Source: Synechococcus sp. CC9616
GTDB taxonomy: Bacteria > Cyanobacteriota > Cyanobacteriia > PCC-6307 > Cyanobiaceae
Assembly: GCF_000515235.1 (NCBI RefSeq)
Contig: NZ_KI911558.1
Location: forward strand, 997,762 to 1,061,761
Reading direction: 5' to 3'
Length of the DNA: 64,000 nucleotides
A program made the position numbers and the translations under genes. A model generated the notes under the pieces. That model worked only from the letters and a program-made list of their open reading frames with translations, was not told the origin of the DNA and ran no database searches. Shown here one piece after another: positions 17,208 through 25,503 of the stretch. The number at the start of each line of letters is the position of its first letter. The first letter of the stretch is position 1.

Positions 17208-17528
17208 TTATCTGGGGCGAATTGCACAGATAAATCCGTTGCTGCGAGCGATGTTCCGGTTGAAATCACCAAGCACGGGAATCGACTGACCAGCCCGAAA
17301 AACACGAAAAGGCCAATACGGATTGGTGTCACAGCTCATGCGATCACATGAGCAGATGAACATGTCTCCATTAAGACCTTTTCCCTCCCATTCAGAAAAA
17401 ATTTCAGACAGAGGAATATCCCGTTCAGCAAACACTTTTGTAGGCGGCATTTGCCCCCAGGCAATCGACGAAGAGAGCAGCGTCAATCCAGCGATCAAGG
17501 GGGTGGTACATCCAAATGAAATCCTCAA
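17208..17528 (-). CDS. Secreted cysteine-containing hypothetical protein
   Basis: 106 residues with a signal peptide (residues 1-25, ending SSSIAWG) and a mature part with four clustered cysteines (MFICSCDRMSCDT) plus one near the end (FICAIRPR), as in small disulphide-stabilised periplasmic proteins. No family recognised. It is convergent with the terminator of the DUF4278 gene. Confidence 0.6.
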   Translation of the reverse strand: MRISFGCTTPLIAGLTLLSSSIAWGQMPPTKVFAERDIPLSEIFSEWEGKGLNGDMFICSCDRMSCDTNPYWPFRVFRAGQSIPVLGDFNRNIARSNGFICAIRPR

Positions 17529-17632
17529 AACCAGCTTGACAGCTCAATCAACGGTATCTGAACAGTCAAACCAAACAACGGCTCATCAGCGACGCCACCT
17601 TGGATTAACTGAACCATGCAGGGAAAGCGTGC

Positions 17633-17824
17633 TCAACCGTTCTCGGTCAGATCTGGAGGATCATCCCCTCTGTAGACAACTGCCCTGACCCGATCATCAA
17701 AACGGCGCCGAGCCAACTCCCAGGCTTGTCGATGCCCGCCCGCCTCAATACTGAGGGTGTGCAGATCACCATCCACGAGCAGGACTAAGTCGTAAGGATC
17801 AAGCATCTGGTTGGTCAATACCAA
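17633..17824 (-). CDS. Small hypothetical protein
   Basis: 63 residues, starting MVLTNQMLDPYDLVLLVDGD. It reads as strand, strand (LHTLSIEAGG), helix (HRQAWELARRRF), strand (VRAVVYRGDD), a compact soluble fold. No family recognised. Length and composition are typical of picocyanobacterial orphan genes. Confidence 0.55.
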   Translation of the reverse strand: MVLTNQMLDPYDLVLLVDGDLHTLSIEAGGHRQAWELARRRFDDRVRAVVYRGDDPPDLTENG

Positions 17825-17841
17825 CCATCTCTAATGGATTT

Positions 17842-17970
17842 TCAGGGTTCCACCATCCCCAAAATGGGGGATTTTTCCGCGGGAGAAGCGGAAACGGTGG
17901 AGAGAGGGACGAGCGCTTGGAGTACAGCGGCCGCCAAGACGAGTTGAATAATTAAAGAGACCTTCATCAT
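17842..17970 (-). CDS. Tiny exported or membrane peptide
   Basis: 42 residues, starting MMKVSLIIQLVLAAAVLQAL, with a signal-like helix and a short tail (SASPAEKSPILGMVEP). It could be a secreted peptide or a one-helix protein. No family recognised. Confidence 0.4.
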   Translation of the reverse strand: MMKVSLIIQLVLAAAVLQALVPLSTVSASPAEKSPILGMVEP

Positions 17971-18077
17971 GGATTCTGCATCGCTCCATTCACCGTATGA
18001 ACGGGTCAGCGATGACACGTGAGCAGAGGCTGAGGAAGGACTAGGCCGGACGTGAAAAAAGATCGAGGAAACAACAC

Positions 18078-18203
18078 TCAATCGTTGGCGTCGCTCTTGG
18101 GGACAAACGCCTGAGACGCCGCAACCAGCAAACCAGTAATCAGCAGTGCCGGAAGAATGACTGCAGGACCACCGGGAGCCGTCTGAGAAGCAAACAACAG
18201 CAT
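18078..18203 (-). CDS. Tiny one-helix membrane protein
   Basis: 41 residues beginning MLLFASQTAPGGPAVILPAL, with one hydrophobic helix and a charged end (FVPKSDAND). It resembles the one-helix subunits common in thylakoid complexes, but I recognise no specific one. Confidence 0.5.
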   Translation of the reverse strand: MLLFASQTAPGGPAVILPALLITGLLVAASQAFVPKSDAND

Positions 18204-18255
18204 GGAACAACCTGAGATGCCAAATCAGATTGCCAGAAACTGGGCACCCATGGGC

Positions 18256-18468
18256 TCAAAGGCCAACGATCACAGGAAACAGAAACAGCTCGCCCTGAAC
18301 AATCGATGGCCGCCTGTTCGGAGCACCTGAAACAGGAACACTCGCAGAGCGCCGATCAGCGTCTGACGTCGAGGTGCAGGCAGGAGTGAAAACCTTGCGG
18401 GGACGGATCATCGAAGCGCGCATCCACTCCTCAGCACGGAAGGCGGCATAGGGGGAACTGGACGTCAT
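18256..18468 (-). CDS. Small protein behind a LexA-like box
   Basis: 70 residues starting MTSSSPYAAFRAEEWMRASM, basic, with a Ser/Arg-rich middle and hydrophobic end (LFLFPVIVGL). I recognise no family. Interest comes from its position: a LexA-like palindrome lies 26 bases upstream of the ATG, so it may be damage-inducible. A division inhibitor or polymerase accessory would be typical for that regulon, but nothing in the sequence proves it. Confidence 0.45.
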   Translation of the reverse strand: MTSSSPYAAFRAEEWMRASMIRPRKVFTPACTSTSDADRRSASVPVSGAPNRRPSIVQGELFLFPVIVGL

Positions 18469-18493
18469 GGCGGCCGAACTAGTACGACTGTTC

Positions 18494-18509
18494 TAGTGCA
18501 GATGTACTA
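18494..18509 (-). promoter_or_regulatory. Candidate LexA (SOS) box
   Basis: TAGTGCAGATGTACTA is close to the cyanobacterial LexA palindrome AGTAC-WNW-TGTACT, with one mismatch in the left arm. A further CTAGTAC half-site lies about 15 bases away near 18478. It is placed where it could block the promoter of the gene starting at 18468. Confidence 0.5.
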
Positions 18510-18525
18510 GAGCGTCAACAACAGC

Positions 18526-18708
18526 TCAAATCCCGCATCCATCCTCAAAAACATCGCCATCGGTCGATTTCAGCTCAGTGATCCGCCGAAGAAGTTCGGG
18601 GTCGCCAACGATCACCCTGCGGCGACCGTCTGAACCCGTATAGGTCAGACGACCCTCCTGGTCCACAACAAGAGCCGTATTTGGTGTGACCGGTTCGTCG
18701 GCGTCCAT
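18526..18708 (-). CDS. Small acidic hypothetical protein
   Basis: 60 residues, starting MDADEPVTPNTALVVDQEGR. Two strands with a tight turn (RLTYTGSDGRRRVIVGD) are followed by a helix (PELLRRITELKS). Soluble. No family recognised. It reads toward the LexA-like box region. Confidence 0.5.
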   Translation of the reverse strand: MDADEPVTPNTALVVDQEGRLTYTGSDGRRRVIVGDPELLRRITELKSTDGDVFEDGCGI

Positions 18709-18912
18709 GCCGAGATCAATGGCTTCAGAAAGGATGACAGCTTGCAGGAACGAAATGGTGTCGATTAAGTCAAATCACTCATGCCAGCCGACATCTGGCG
18801 CGGTCCACTGGGACAAGGAGCCGCAGCAACATGACCTCGTGCCCTTGGCCACGCCGCAATGGCTGGATGGATCGCCTCAGAGACTGGTGGACACCGCCAA
18901 CAAGACAGCTGA

Positions 18913-19143
18913 TCAAACGAGCAGCCTCTGAGCCGAATGTTGATGAAACAGGATTTCTCGAAACCGTGATGCATGGAGGCTTTTGGATGTCCTGAGCCGC
19001 TCAGGGGCAGCGGCAGAGCCTTTTTCACAGCTTTTCCACAGCGCTTCTCGGCCCAGATCGACCTCCTGCAGACGACTGTGATGTCCCTCGTGGAAAACCA
19101 GCCGACCTCGAAGACGCACCCAAAACGAACCATCCTCAGCCAA
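18913..19143 (-). CDS. Possible small hypothetical protein
   Basis: 76 residues starting MAEDGSFWVRLRGRLVFHEG, then a helical segment (SRLQEVDLGREALWKSCEKG). The first 45 residues look protein-like; the end does not. No family recognised. Confidence 0.35.
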   Translation of the reverse strand: MAEDGSFWVRLRGRLVFHEGHHSRLQEVDLGREALWKSCEKGSAAAPERLRTSKSLHASRFREILFHQHSAQRLLV

Positions 19144-19580
19144 TCAGCTGGATACAGGAAAAGCCCTGCGGTAACTGAAGATACCGAGAAAACAAACAAA
19201 TAACTGTCACCCCTCGGGATGACGCTCATCTCGCGTGATCGACAGCAAGCCACATTTGATTCTTGACATCAAAGGAACGAGTTACACGAGACGCCTGCTG
19301 CGACGGTTTACACCGAGCGTGTGGAAAACTCAGTCATGGCTCAGCAACACAAAATTCAGCTCGAAGCAAGTGTGCGGAAGGCTTTCTGCAGGTGTTTTGT
19401 TTGACCAGACGCTTGGGAAGCAGGGCATCTTTTGGATACTGCAAGCCCCCTTAGACCGATCCGTGGAGGCATCTGCGAACCCACTGAGAAATGGATGAGA
19501 GTGCCGTGGGGCCAGGATTGAAATCAGCTGAGCGCAGCTAGATTTCTTGAAAGAAACCGGTTGAAACGCAATATTCATTC
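19144..19580. other. Intergenic, upstream region of the protease
   Basis: No convincing coding frame. Presumably contains the promoter of the serralysin-like gene, but no clear element could be picked out. Confidence 0.4.
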
Positions 19581-21467
19581 ATGGCTTTAACACCAGAACT
19601 AATTATAGACGGCAAAATTAAATACATAATAACTAAATACGCCGAGCTTCAAAACAACACACTATCCGTTTTTATCGACACTGAGGGAAGCTCGACCAGC
19701 TTTGGCAAGAACAGCGCTGATGCACTACCGATCAGCCGCGAGGGGCAAGACTACTTAACGAGATTCATCAACAATCTCAATGAAAAGCTCAATCTGAATT
19801 TACAAGTCGTGAGCGACGAATTGAGTGCTGATATTCGCATTATGAATCATAGTTCAAGCCAGGAAGAGAATACCGCAGGGACAAATGCCAAGGCATGGAG
19901 ATATCGCGGCACTCAATCAGAACCGAGTTTTGTAGATTTTGATTACAACGATGTTTCCATCAATATTAGTTATGGGGGCGAGAGCACAAACAACTGGAAA
20001 AGCACTGCCATTCATGAACTAGGCCACGCACTAGGACTCGAACATCCCTTTGACGGAGATGACGGAGACCAATACGGAACAACCACAAGCACGTCGGTTG
20101 ATCAAACCCTGATGGCCTATGGCCTACCGGCCAGCGGAATCCAACCAACGACTTACACAGTTCTCGACATTGCCGCTCTTCAGTCAATCTGGGGGGAGGA
20201 AATCAACGATCCTCCGGTACTAATAGGCAGCAAGGCACTCCTTCCAGAAGGCAAGGAAGACATCACCTATCAAATCAACGTCAGCGATTTACTTCAGGGA
20301 TGGAGCGATCCAGAAGGGGATTCATTGCAAGTGAGCAACATCACTGCTTCTTCTGGGACGTTGACCAGCAATACAGATCAACAAGGCTACACATTCATAC
20401 CAGAAACAGATTATCGCGGACCTGTGACGCTGATGTACAACGTCAGCGATGGTTTTGGCGGCAACACATCCACCAACAACAGTTTTTCAATGGTGGATGT
20501 GAATGATGCGCCAGTGCTCATCGGAGCCAAGGCGTCTCTTCCAGCGGGAATCGAAGATACTGCCTTCATCATCAGTCGAGCACAACTGCTCCAGGGATTC
20601 AGTGATGTAGACGGAGACCTCCTCTCCGCTGACGGATTAATCAGCTCTGTTGGTCAAAGCCAAGAAAATGCCGATGGAAGTTACACCATCACTGCTCCTG
20701 AGAACTTCCATGGGCCTATCAATCTGAATTACAACGTCATCGATGGACGTGGTGAACTCCTTTCGGCCAGCAATGGTTTCGAGATTCTTCCTCGCAACGA
20801 CAGACCAATTCCATCTGGCGACCCAGCCGAGCTGGCCTCTGGTAGTCAGGGCAAAACCTATCGACTTCGAAACCGTGATCTTGTTCAAGGGTATGTCGAC
20901 CCAGATGATGATCCCCTGGTCGCTACCAATCTGAAGTCCCGACAAGGCACATTCTCGAAGAAAGGCGCTCGGTCTTGGACGTTCAAAGCCAAGCCGGTAT
21001 TCCATGGTGACGTGGTCATTCGATATGTGCTCGACGACGGACAGGGAGCAACCCGAAAGATCCGACAACAGTTCACGCTTGAACCAAAAACCACTGCGCC
21101 GATTCGCGGAACGAATGGAGACGACCGTCTGAAAGGAACACGTTGGAACGACCGACTGGACGGCAGAAATGGCCGAGATGTTCTCATCGGCGGCAAAGGC
21201 GACGATGAACTAGCAGCTGGCAGGAGCAATGGCCGCAAGCCTGATCAAGTCACTGGGGGACCAGGCGCAGATACGTTCAAGTTGCATCCACAGGGTTGGG
21301 TTCGCATCAAGGACTTTCAACTCCAGAAGGACACATTGGATGTCAGCGCAATCCCAGGTTTGACCTGGAGCAGCGACGAAGATCTGAGCACCATTTTCAG
21401 CAAAAGTGGAGCTGTTCTGGCAATCTTCAACAAGGCACCGGATCTCTCAAGCGCCAACTTGGTTTGA
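19581..21467 (+). CDS. Serralysin-like zinc protease with cadherin-type repeats and RTX end
   Basis: 628 residues. An N-terminal metzincin domain carries HELGHALGLEH (residues 145-155, HExxHxxGxxH) and a Met-turn-like LMAYG near 177-181. Three tandem repeats of about 95 residues begin NDPPVLIGSKA, NDAPVLIGAKA and NDRPIPSGDPA, resembling cadherin/Ig-type tandem domains. The C-terminus has RTX-like calcium loops (GTNGDDRLKG, NGRDVLIGGKGDDEL) and an FKL-type ending region. No N-terminal signal is present, consistent with type I secretion through a C-terminal signal. Likely an extracellular protease or adhesin. No T1SS genes are nearby. Confidence 0.82.
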   Translation: MALTPELIIDGKIKYIITKYAELQNNTLSVFIDTEGSSTSFGKNSADALPISREGQDYLTRFINNLNEKLNLNLQVVSDELSADIRIMNHSSSQEENTAGTNAKAWRYRGTQSEPSFVDFDYNDVSINISYGGESTNNWKSTAIHELGHALGLEHPFDGDDGDQYGTTTSTSVDQTLMAYGLPASGIQPTTYTVLDIAALQSIWGEEINDPPVLIGSKALLPEGKEDITYQINVSDLLQGWSDPEGDSLQVSNITASSGTLTSNTDQQGYTFIPETDYRGPVTLMYNVSDGFGGNTSTNNSFSMVDVNDAPVLIGAKASLPAGIEDTAFIISRAQLLQGFSDVDGDLLSADGLISSVGQSQENADGSYTITAPENFHGPINLNYNVIDGRGELLSASNGFEILPRNDRPIPSGDPAELASGSQGKTYRLRNRDLVQGYVDPDDDPLVATNLKSRQGTFSKKGARSWTFKAKPVFHGDVVIRYVLDDGQGATRKIRQQFTLEPKTTAPIRGTNGDDRLKGTRWNDRLDGRNGRDVLIGGKGDDELAAGRSNGRKPDQVTGGPGADTFKLHPQGWVRIKDFQLQKDTLDVSAIPGLTWSSDEDLSTIFSKSGAVLAIFNKAPDLSSANLV

Positions 21468-21484
21468 GCAGGCAGGCTGTTTGA

Positions 21485-21856
21485 TTAAGCAAGGGGTTCG
21501 CAGCGATAAGACGTCACCTCGCCTCGCCGCTCCTTGAACTCAGGCTGTTCAGGATCTTCGGCACGCCACCACCAACGTCCATCGGTGTAGCTGGGGGTGC
21601 CGGCATTGTTCGTACGTGGCAGCTGCAACGTGACTCCACGCCAGCTGATCAGGATGCCGTCACCAGGCAATGTCCCAGCTGCTGAATTCGGGATCCCATC
21701 AGGAAGACCACTGGTATCCACTGCACCAGGAATCAATTTGATGCTGAGCGGGTCACCATCACAGAGCCAATCGGCCCGAGCAGGAACAACCAGGACCAGA
21801 AGCAGAAGGGCAGCGAACACCACGTTGGCGATGCAAATCACGTCAAACTTGTGCAA
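21485..21856 (-). CDS. Secreted hypothetical protein
   Basis: 123 residues with a signal peptide (FDVICIANVVFAALLLLVLVV, then PARA-DW). The mature part has two cysteines and a conserved-looking GRWWWRAEDPEQPEF segment. Periplasmic by inference. Its start overlaps the divergent DUF393 gene start by one base, so the two share a promoter region inside each other's 5' ends. Confidence 0.6.
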   Translation of the reverse strand: MHKFDVICIANVVFAALLLLVLVVPARADWLCDGDPLSIKLIPGAVDTSGLPDGIPNSAAGTLPGDGILISWRGVTLQLPRTNNAGTPSYTDGRWWWRAEDPEQPEFKERRGEVTSYRCEPLA

Positions 21857-22239
21857 TGAGTCTCACCCTCGTCTACGACGGCGGCTGCCCGTTCTGCCGT
21901 CATTTCGCACTCCGCAGTGAACTCACCGGCGGAATCCCCGAACTTGAAATCCGTGATGGACGCGCCGAGCAGGCCTTGCGTCAGGAACTGCGTCGCAGGG
22001 GCATGAATTTGGCTGATGGCGCTGTCTTGCTTGAGGGCGAGCAGGCGTGGCATGGCAGCGCTGCCATTGCAGAGCTGACACGTCGTATGCGGCCTGGCGA
22101 CCCGTTGCTGCAACTGTTGCGGAGCCTGTTCCGAGACGATGCCCGTTCCTTGCTGTTGTACCCAGGATTGCTGTTGGCAAGGCGACTTTCGCTCAGCGCT
22201 CGAGGCCTACCGGAAGACCCCGATGAGGAGCGGATCTGA
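21856..22239 (+). CDS. DUF393 (DCC-type) thiol-disulphide oxidoreductase-like protein
   Basis: 127 residues. The N-terminus LVYDGGCPFCRHF is the DCC/YuxK family hallmark with a thioredoxin-like C-x2-C. The C-terminal half is helical and Arg-rich (LLQLLRSLFRDDARSLLLYPG). Members are thought to act on thiols, but no substrate is established. It is followed seven bases later by the next gene and may be in one transcript with it. Confidence 0.8.
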   Translation: MSLTLVYDGGCPFCRHFALRSELTGGIPELEIRDGRAEQALRQELRRRGMNLADGAVLLEGEQAWHGSAAIAELTRRMRPGDPLLQLLRSLFRDDARSLLLYPGLLLARRLSLSARGLPEDPDEERI

Positions 22240-22245
22240 GAACGA

Positions 22246-22596
22246 GTGGCGCTGAGGGACCGTCCGGGCCTACGGTTGGATCAAGAACTACAGATTTGCT
22301 TAAGTATCGACTCCGATCCTGCTTTTCCTGACGCCCTGAGCCAGCACCAGCTCAACGCACTGCTCAAGGCTGCCACCGAAGGTTCACTGGCTCGCGAAGG
22401 CCGAGTCGACGAAGACGATCTGTTGAGGGCAGCCCTGTCTGCCTGGGCAGATCAGACAAAGGAGCTTCTGATGTGGCTGGAAAGCCAGGGGGATGAAGTC
22501 TCTCGCACCCGAACGCCAAAGCAGGTCATGGCTCTCGGCAGCCTGCGAACGCACATGGTGATGAGCCTGAAAGCCCTCAAATATGCCGAAAGCTGA
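22246..22596 (+). CDS. Hypothetical protein, paralog of 62341-62631
   Basis: 116 residues from a GTG start (uncertain; the conserved region begins near residue 22). Helical. The end, PKQVMALGSLRTHMVMSLKALK, matches the protein at 62341-62631 (PQQVMALGSCRTHMALGLQALK), and both share PDALS near the start and WA.QT..LL in the middle. A small picocyanobacterial family of unknown function. Confidence 0.65.
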   Translation: MALRDRPGLRLDQELQICLSIDSDPAFPDALSQHQLNALLKAATEGSLAREGRVDEDDLLRAALSAWADQTKELLMWLESQGDEVSRTRTPKQVMALGSLRTHMVMSLKALKYAES

Positions 22597-22597
22597 G

Positions 22598-22870
22598 TCA
22601 TTCCTGACGACGCGCGTCACATCTCTCCCTGAGAACCTGAAGAAACTGATCAGGATCTGGCTGCTGGTCGATATCAAAACGGCTGGAAGTATGCACCGTG
22701 AAGGCAATCCAGGCCTCCGATTCGGGACCACCCTCGGCCATCACGATGTCGTAACAGGCTTCGAAATCAGAATCCGGCGCCAGATCCCTCGCAGCGTTGA
22801 TTGCGTCGTAAAGACCCTCTAGATCTGCAACCTGAGGATCAGCAAAGACAGCCCTGATCTTCTCCAGCAT
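22598..22870 (-). CDS. Hypothetical acidic protein
   Basis: 90 residues starting MLEKIRAVFADPQVADLEGL. Soluble, helical, with a conserved-looking DFEACYDIVMAEGGPESEAW segment. A TTG one codon upstream overlaps the stop of the preceding frame. It is convergent with the paralog gene, one base between stops. No family recognised. Confidence 0.6.
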   Translation of the reverse strand: MLEKIRAVFADPQVADLEGLYDAINAARDLAPDSDFEACYDIVMAEGGPESEAWIAFTVHTSSRFDIDQQPDPDQFLQVLRERCDARRQE

Positions 22871-23151
22871 CAACGAACAGCTTCAAGTTCAGAGCGATCT
22901 GCACCTTGTAACTGATCCAGGCTGTCGATTTGAAAACAAAACTCCTCAAGTTCAGCATTAAATTCGAGGAGCATTACAGCCAGAGAAGAGGCCAGCTCAC
23001 AACAAAAGTCGTCGGACACAAAAAGGTGTCTCACAGGACTCAGTAGTTGTAGGAAGCTCTGGGTGGTCAGCGTGGCTGGCAGCGCGTTGCATTCACAAAT
23101 CGAGTTATGCCACCAATAAAGGGAATTGGTTGTCATCCAGCTCAAGCTCAA
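22870..23151 (-). CDS. Possible hypothetical protein coupled to next gene
   Basis: 93 residues. The C-terminal half (LAVMLLEFNAELEEFCFQID) looks protein-like, and the stop overlaps the start of the following gene, which suggests translational coupling. The N-terminal part is less convincing, so the start is uncertain. Confidence 0.4.
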   Translation of the reverse strand: MSLSWMTTNSLYWWHNSICECNALPATLTTQSFLQLLSPVRHLFVSDDFCCELASSLAVMLLEFNAELEEFCFQIDSLDQLQGADRSELEAVR

Positions 23152-23396
23152 TCATGCGAGCACGAATTCCTTCACAATCACTGCATCAACAGGGAAACAG
23201 GCCCTCATCAACTCGATGAAGCAAGCGTGGAAGGATTTTGTCTTCATCCTCATACAAGAGATTCACCAGAAAAGATGCATCAATCGATAACCTTCTGACG
23301 AACCATTTGAATCCAAGCCGTTATCAAAACACCAATTAGGTCCAAGGTGAGTTTGTCCTGACACGCTTCCGATTGAGCCAATCAAAATGGCAGCTC

Positions 23397-23717
23397 TCAG
23401 GATTCAACGACAACCCTTTGCTCGACTGACAGACCAGCGGAACGCGCGTCCTGGATCAGGGCGTTCAAGCAATCAACACCGAAGCTGGCCTCTCCATTAA
23501 GCAGGGCGTCCCATTCAGAGTCAGCAAAGTGGGTCTGAAGCCAGAGGGTTCCCAGAACGCTGGGGGCCGTCAGACGAAACAGACCTAGGACGTGTGTGGA
23601 AGTGGCAACCAGGTCCAAGACATCTGCGAAGCTGAACCTATTAGGACTCAGGCAGACGAGTTTAATTGTCCGTCTTGATACACAAAAGGAAAATCGCTTC
23701 GCGCAGTTGCTGATCAA
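23397..23717 (-). CDS. Hypothetical protein
   Basis: 106 residues; the likely real part begins near residue 22 (VCLSPNRFSFADVLDL). It is helical with a hydrophobic block (STHVLGLFRLTAPSVLGTLW) and an acidic amphipathic helix, ending SVEQRVVVES. No family recognised. Confidence 0.5.
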   Translation of the reverse strand: MISNCAKRFSFCVSRRTIKLVCLSPNRFSFADVLDLVATSTHVLGLFRLTAPSVLGTLWLQTHFADSEWDALLNGEASFGVDCLNALIQDARSAGLSVEQRVVVES

Positions 23718-23776
23718 CCCTTCAGAAACATCCGTGGAACGGCATCATGAGTGCAGGTCGAAGAGGGTCGTTACTG

Positions 23777-24004
23777 ATGTCACCCTTGTTCGCCTGCCAC
23801 CGCTGCGGAATGCAAATTGAGCGGTCAATGGCGAATTACTGGCGATTAAAAGGCCGGGTGATCTGCTCAGGCTGCCTTGATCTTCAGGCTGTTGAAGATG
23901 GCCAAGACGCTGATGATCACGACGCAGGCCCTGTCGGGCAGGACAGGGCCCCTAAAACGCAGGACCGATCGCTCAGCGCAAATAGGAGACGCCGCGATAA
24001 GTAA
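23777..24004 (+). CDS. Small zinc-ribbon-like protein
   Basis: About 75 residues from the ATG at 23777. Two cysteine pairs (CHRCGMQ and CSGCLD, 23 residues apart) suggest a zinc ribbon. The last 25 residues are antisense to the DUF4278 gene at 23973-24137 and to a GC hairpin at 23927-23950, so the C-terminus is doubtful and the gene may be degraded. Confidence 0.4.
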   Translation: MSPLFACHRCGMQIERSMANYWRLKGRVICSGCLDLQAVEDGQDADDHDAGPVGQDRAPKTQDRSLSANRRRRDK

Positions 24005-24137
24005 GCCGTGGCGTTGTGAATGAAACGGCCTCACGGTTGGCCTGATAAACGCTGCGGCGATAGGTGAGCTGAACCAGGGATTTCGCCGAAACATCGTTCT
24101 GGCGCGTGTAGGTGTTGCCGAGGAAAGTGAGTTGCAT
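23973..24137 (-). CDS. DUF4278-type YRG peptide under glutamine riboswitch (copy B)
   Basis: 54 residues with three motif copies: MQLTFLGNTYTRQ at the start, VQLTYRRSVYQ in the middle and LTYRGVSYLR at the end. The start ATG at 24137 lies just downstream of a riboswitch that matches copies A and C. Function unknown. After the stop there is a perfect nine-base-pair GC hairpin at 23927-23950 but no T-run, so termination here is unclear. Copies A and C both have clear terminators. Confidence 0.85.
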   Translation of the reverse strand: MQLTFLGNTYTRQNDVSAKSLVQLTYRRSVYQANREAVSFTTPRLTYRGVSYLR

Positions 24138-24154
24138 CAGATGATCTCGGAATC

Positions 24155-24218
24155 AGCCCAAGCCCCCGTTCCATGGCCTGAGTCGTGCTGCGCCTTGTTA
24201 GGTAACAAGGTGAACGTT
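24155..24218 (-). ncRNA. Glutamine riboswitch, Downstream-peptide type (copy B)
   Basis: Read on the minus strand: P1 CGTTC (24216-24212) pairs with GAACG (24171-24167). P2 is CCTTGTT/AACAAGG (24210-24193). The pseudoknot pairs CTCAGG (24182-24177) with CTTGGG (24162-24157), allowing G-U pairs. The strand GACTCAGGCCATGGAACGGG is identical to copy C although the P2 hairpins differ completely, which points to conserved RNA structure. The peptide start is about 18 bases further on. Confidence 0.82.
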
Positions 24219-24221
24219 TTA

Positions 24222-24235
24222 GTAGTTGTTGCTAC
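24222..24235 (-). promoter_or_regulatory. GTA-N8-TAC palindrome (NtcA consensus), copy B
   Basis: GTAGCAACAACTAC on the minus strand, five bases before riboswitch stem P1. A TATCCA hexamer lies six bases upstream of it, so the palindrome may be transcribed and form a 5' hairpin instead of, or as well as, binding NtcA. Confidence 0.45.
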
Positions 24236-24549
24236 CAACCATGGATAAACCCTGCATGGAAGGCTGGCAAGCCCCTGCGCGATAGACATCACAAATTGTC
24301 AGCAACTGGCTTTAGAAGGCGAACATACAACAGCTCAAAACTTGAACGTCACCACTTCTGAATCCGGGAGTGTGAATACTTTGCCCTATCAATCTCACAA
24401 CAAAACTGGAACATAATTGTCATCTAGATATTCGATTCGTTACTGTTTCCGATTACGTTTTTAGGCAAAAATCTCAAAAATTATTCATCACAAAGTTTGG
24501 AATTGACTGGAGCAAGAGATTTAATCTGAACGGGAATGGCTCGATGTAT
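24236..24549. other. AT-rich intergenic, no gene seen
   Basis: No convincing frame on either strand. It separates the copy B module from the epimerase gene. Confidence 0.5.
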
Positions 24550-25407
24550 TCAGGCGGGCACAGGGTCCAGCATTGAACTGACCTTGAGGTTGAAACCGAG
24601 ATTTTTGAGCCGAGCATTACTCACACGGGCATCGAAAATCCTTGCTCCATCACGATCATGGTTCTCCCAGATCACAGGAGCGAGCCCCTCGGCATCACAC
24701 AACTCGTTCGACAGCTCTCTGCGAGACAGCTGCATGTCGTCCACCAGGTTGTAGATCCCCTGAAGGCGACGTTCATAAGCGAATGAAACACCGCGAAGGA
24801 TGTCGAGGAAATGGATCCAGGCGTTGACGTTGTTGCCGTTTTTGGGGACCTGTTGTCCAGAAGCGCTGCGGATATAACCAGGGATATCCTTGCCAGGTCC
24901 ATAAATTCCGCCAAGACGCAGCACACATGCCTGCGTGGATGCACTGTTCAAAGACAAAACCGTGTTTTCGGCTCGCACCAGAAGGGCATTCGTGGCGTCT
25001 GTGAGATCCGGTGGACTGAGCTCGTTGATCGTTTGACCGGCTTTGTCCCCGTATACCCCTGCACTACTGAGGTAAGTGATATGGAGAGGGGTGCGGGAAC
25101 TGCGGCGCCCAATGGCCTCCACCAAAGCCTGAACGCCCTCTCCGAAGACGCTTCCATAGGAGCTTGCTTCATCTTCCGATGTGGGAGCGATTGAGATCAG
25201 AAGGCCATCCAGTTGCTCGATGAAGCTGTAGTCGGCACCGGGATCACCAGCGCGGCAGATCCGTGGGTGATCCACCAGATCGCAGAGCTGGGCAAGTTTC
25301 GTAGGGGATGTGGTGGTGCCAGTGACCACGAGCCCACGACTGCGGGCGTTGATCGCAACACCCATTCCCACGTAGCCGCAACCCACTATTCCAAAACGGC
25401 CGGCCAT
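24550..25407 (-). CDS. NAD(P)-dependent epimerase/dehydratase-like protein
   Basis: 285 residues, starting MAGRFGIVGCGYVGMGVA. The nucleotide-binding loop is GCGYVGMG. An SSAGVYGDKAG segment gives the SDR Ser and Tyr-x3-Lys catalytic residues, and LRLGGIYGPG is typical of extended SDRs of the YeeZ type. The substrate is unknown. The frame is open far upstream, but that part is antisense to yccF, so I start at the ATG at 25407. Confidence 0.8.
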   Translation of the reverse strand: MAGRFGIVGCGYVGMGVAINARSRGLVVTGTTTSPTKLAQLCDLVDHPRICRAGDPGADYSFIEQLDGLLISIAPTSEDEASSYGSVFGEGVQALVEAIGRRSSRTPLHITYLSSAGVYGDKAGQTINELSPPDLTDATNALLVRAENTVLSLNSASTQACVLRLGGIYGPGKDIPGYIRSASGQQVPKNGNNVNAWIHFLDILRGVSFAYERRLQGIYNLVDDMQLSRRELSNELCDAEGLAPVIWENHDRDGARIFDARVSNARLKNLGFNLKVSSMLDPVPA

Positions 25408-25503
25408 CTTTAGACAACGAATGTTTACGCAACGTAACGAGCTGGATTGGTGCGGCGCGTATCCAATGCAGCCATCTTGGAAACACCGGAGGAGATTGCC
25501 TGC

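Noticed and set aside
23927-23950. GC hairpin after DUF4278 copy B as an intrinsic terminator
   Set aside because: The stem is perfect, but no T-run follows on either strand, so I do not list it as a terminator.
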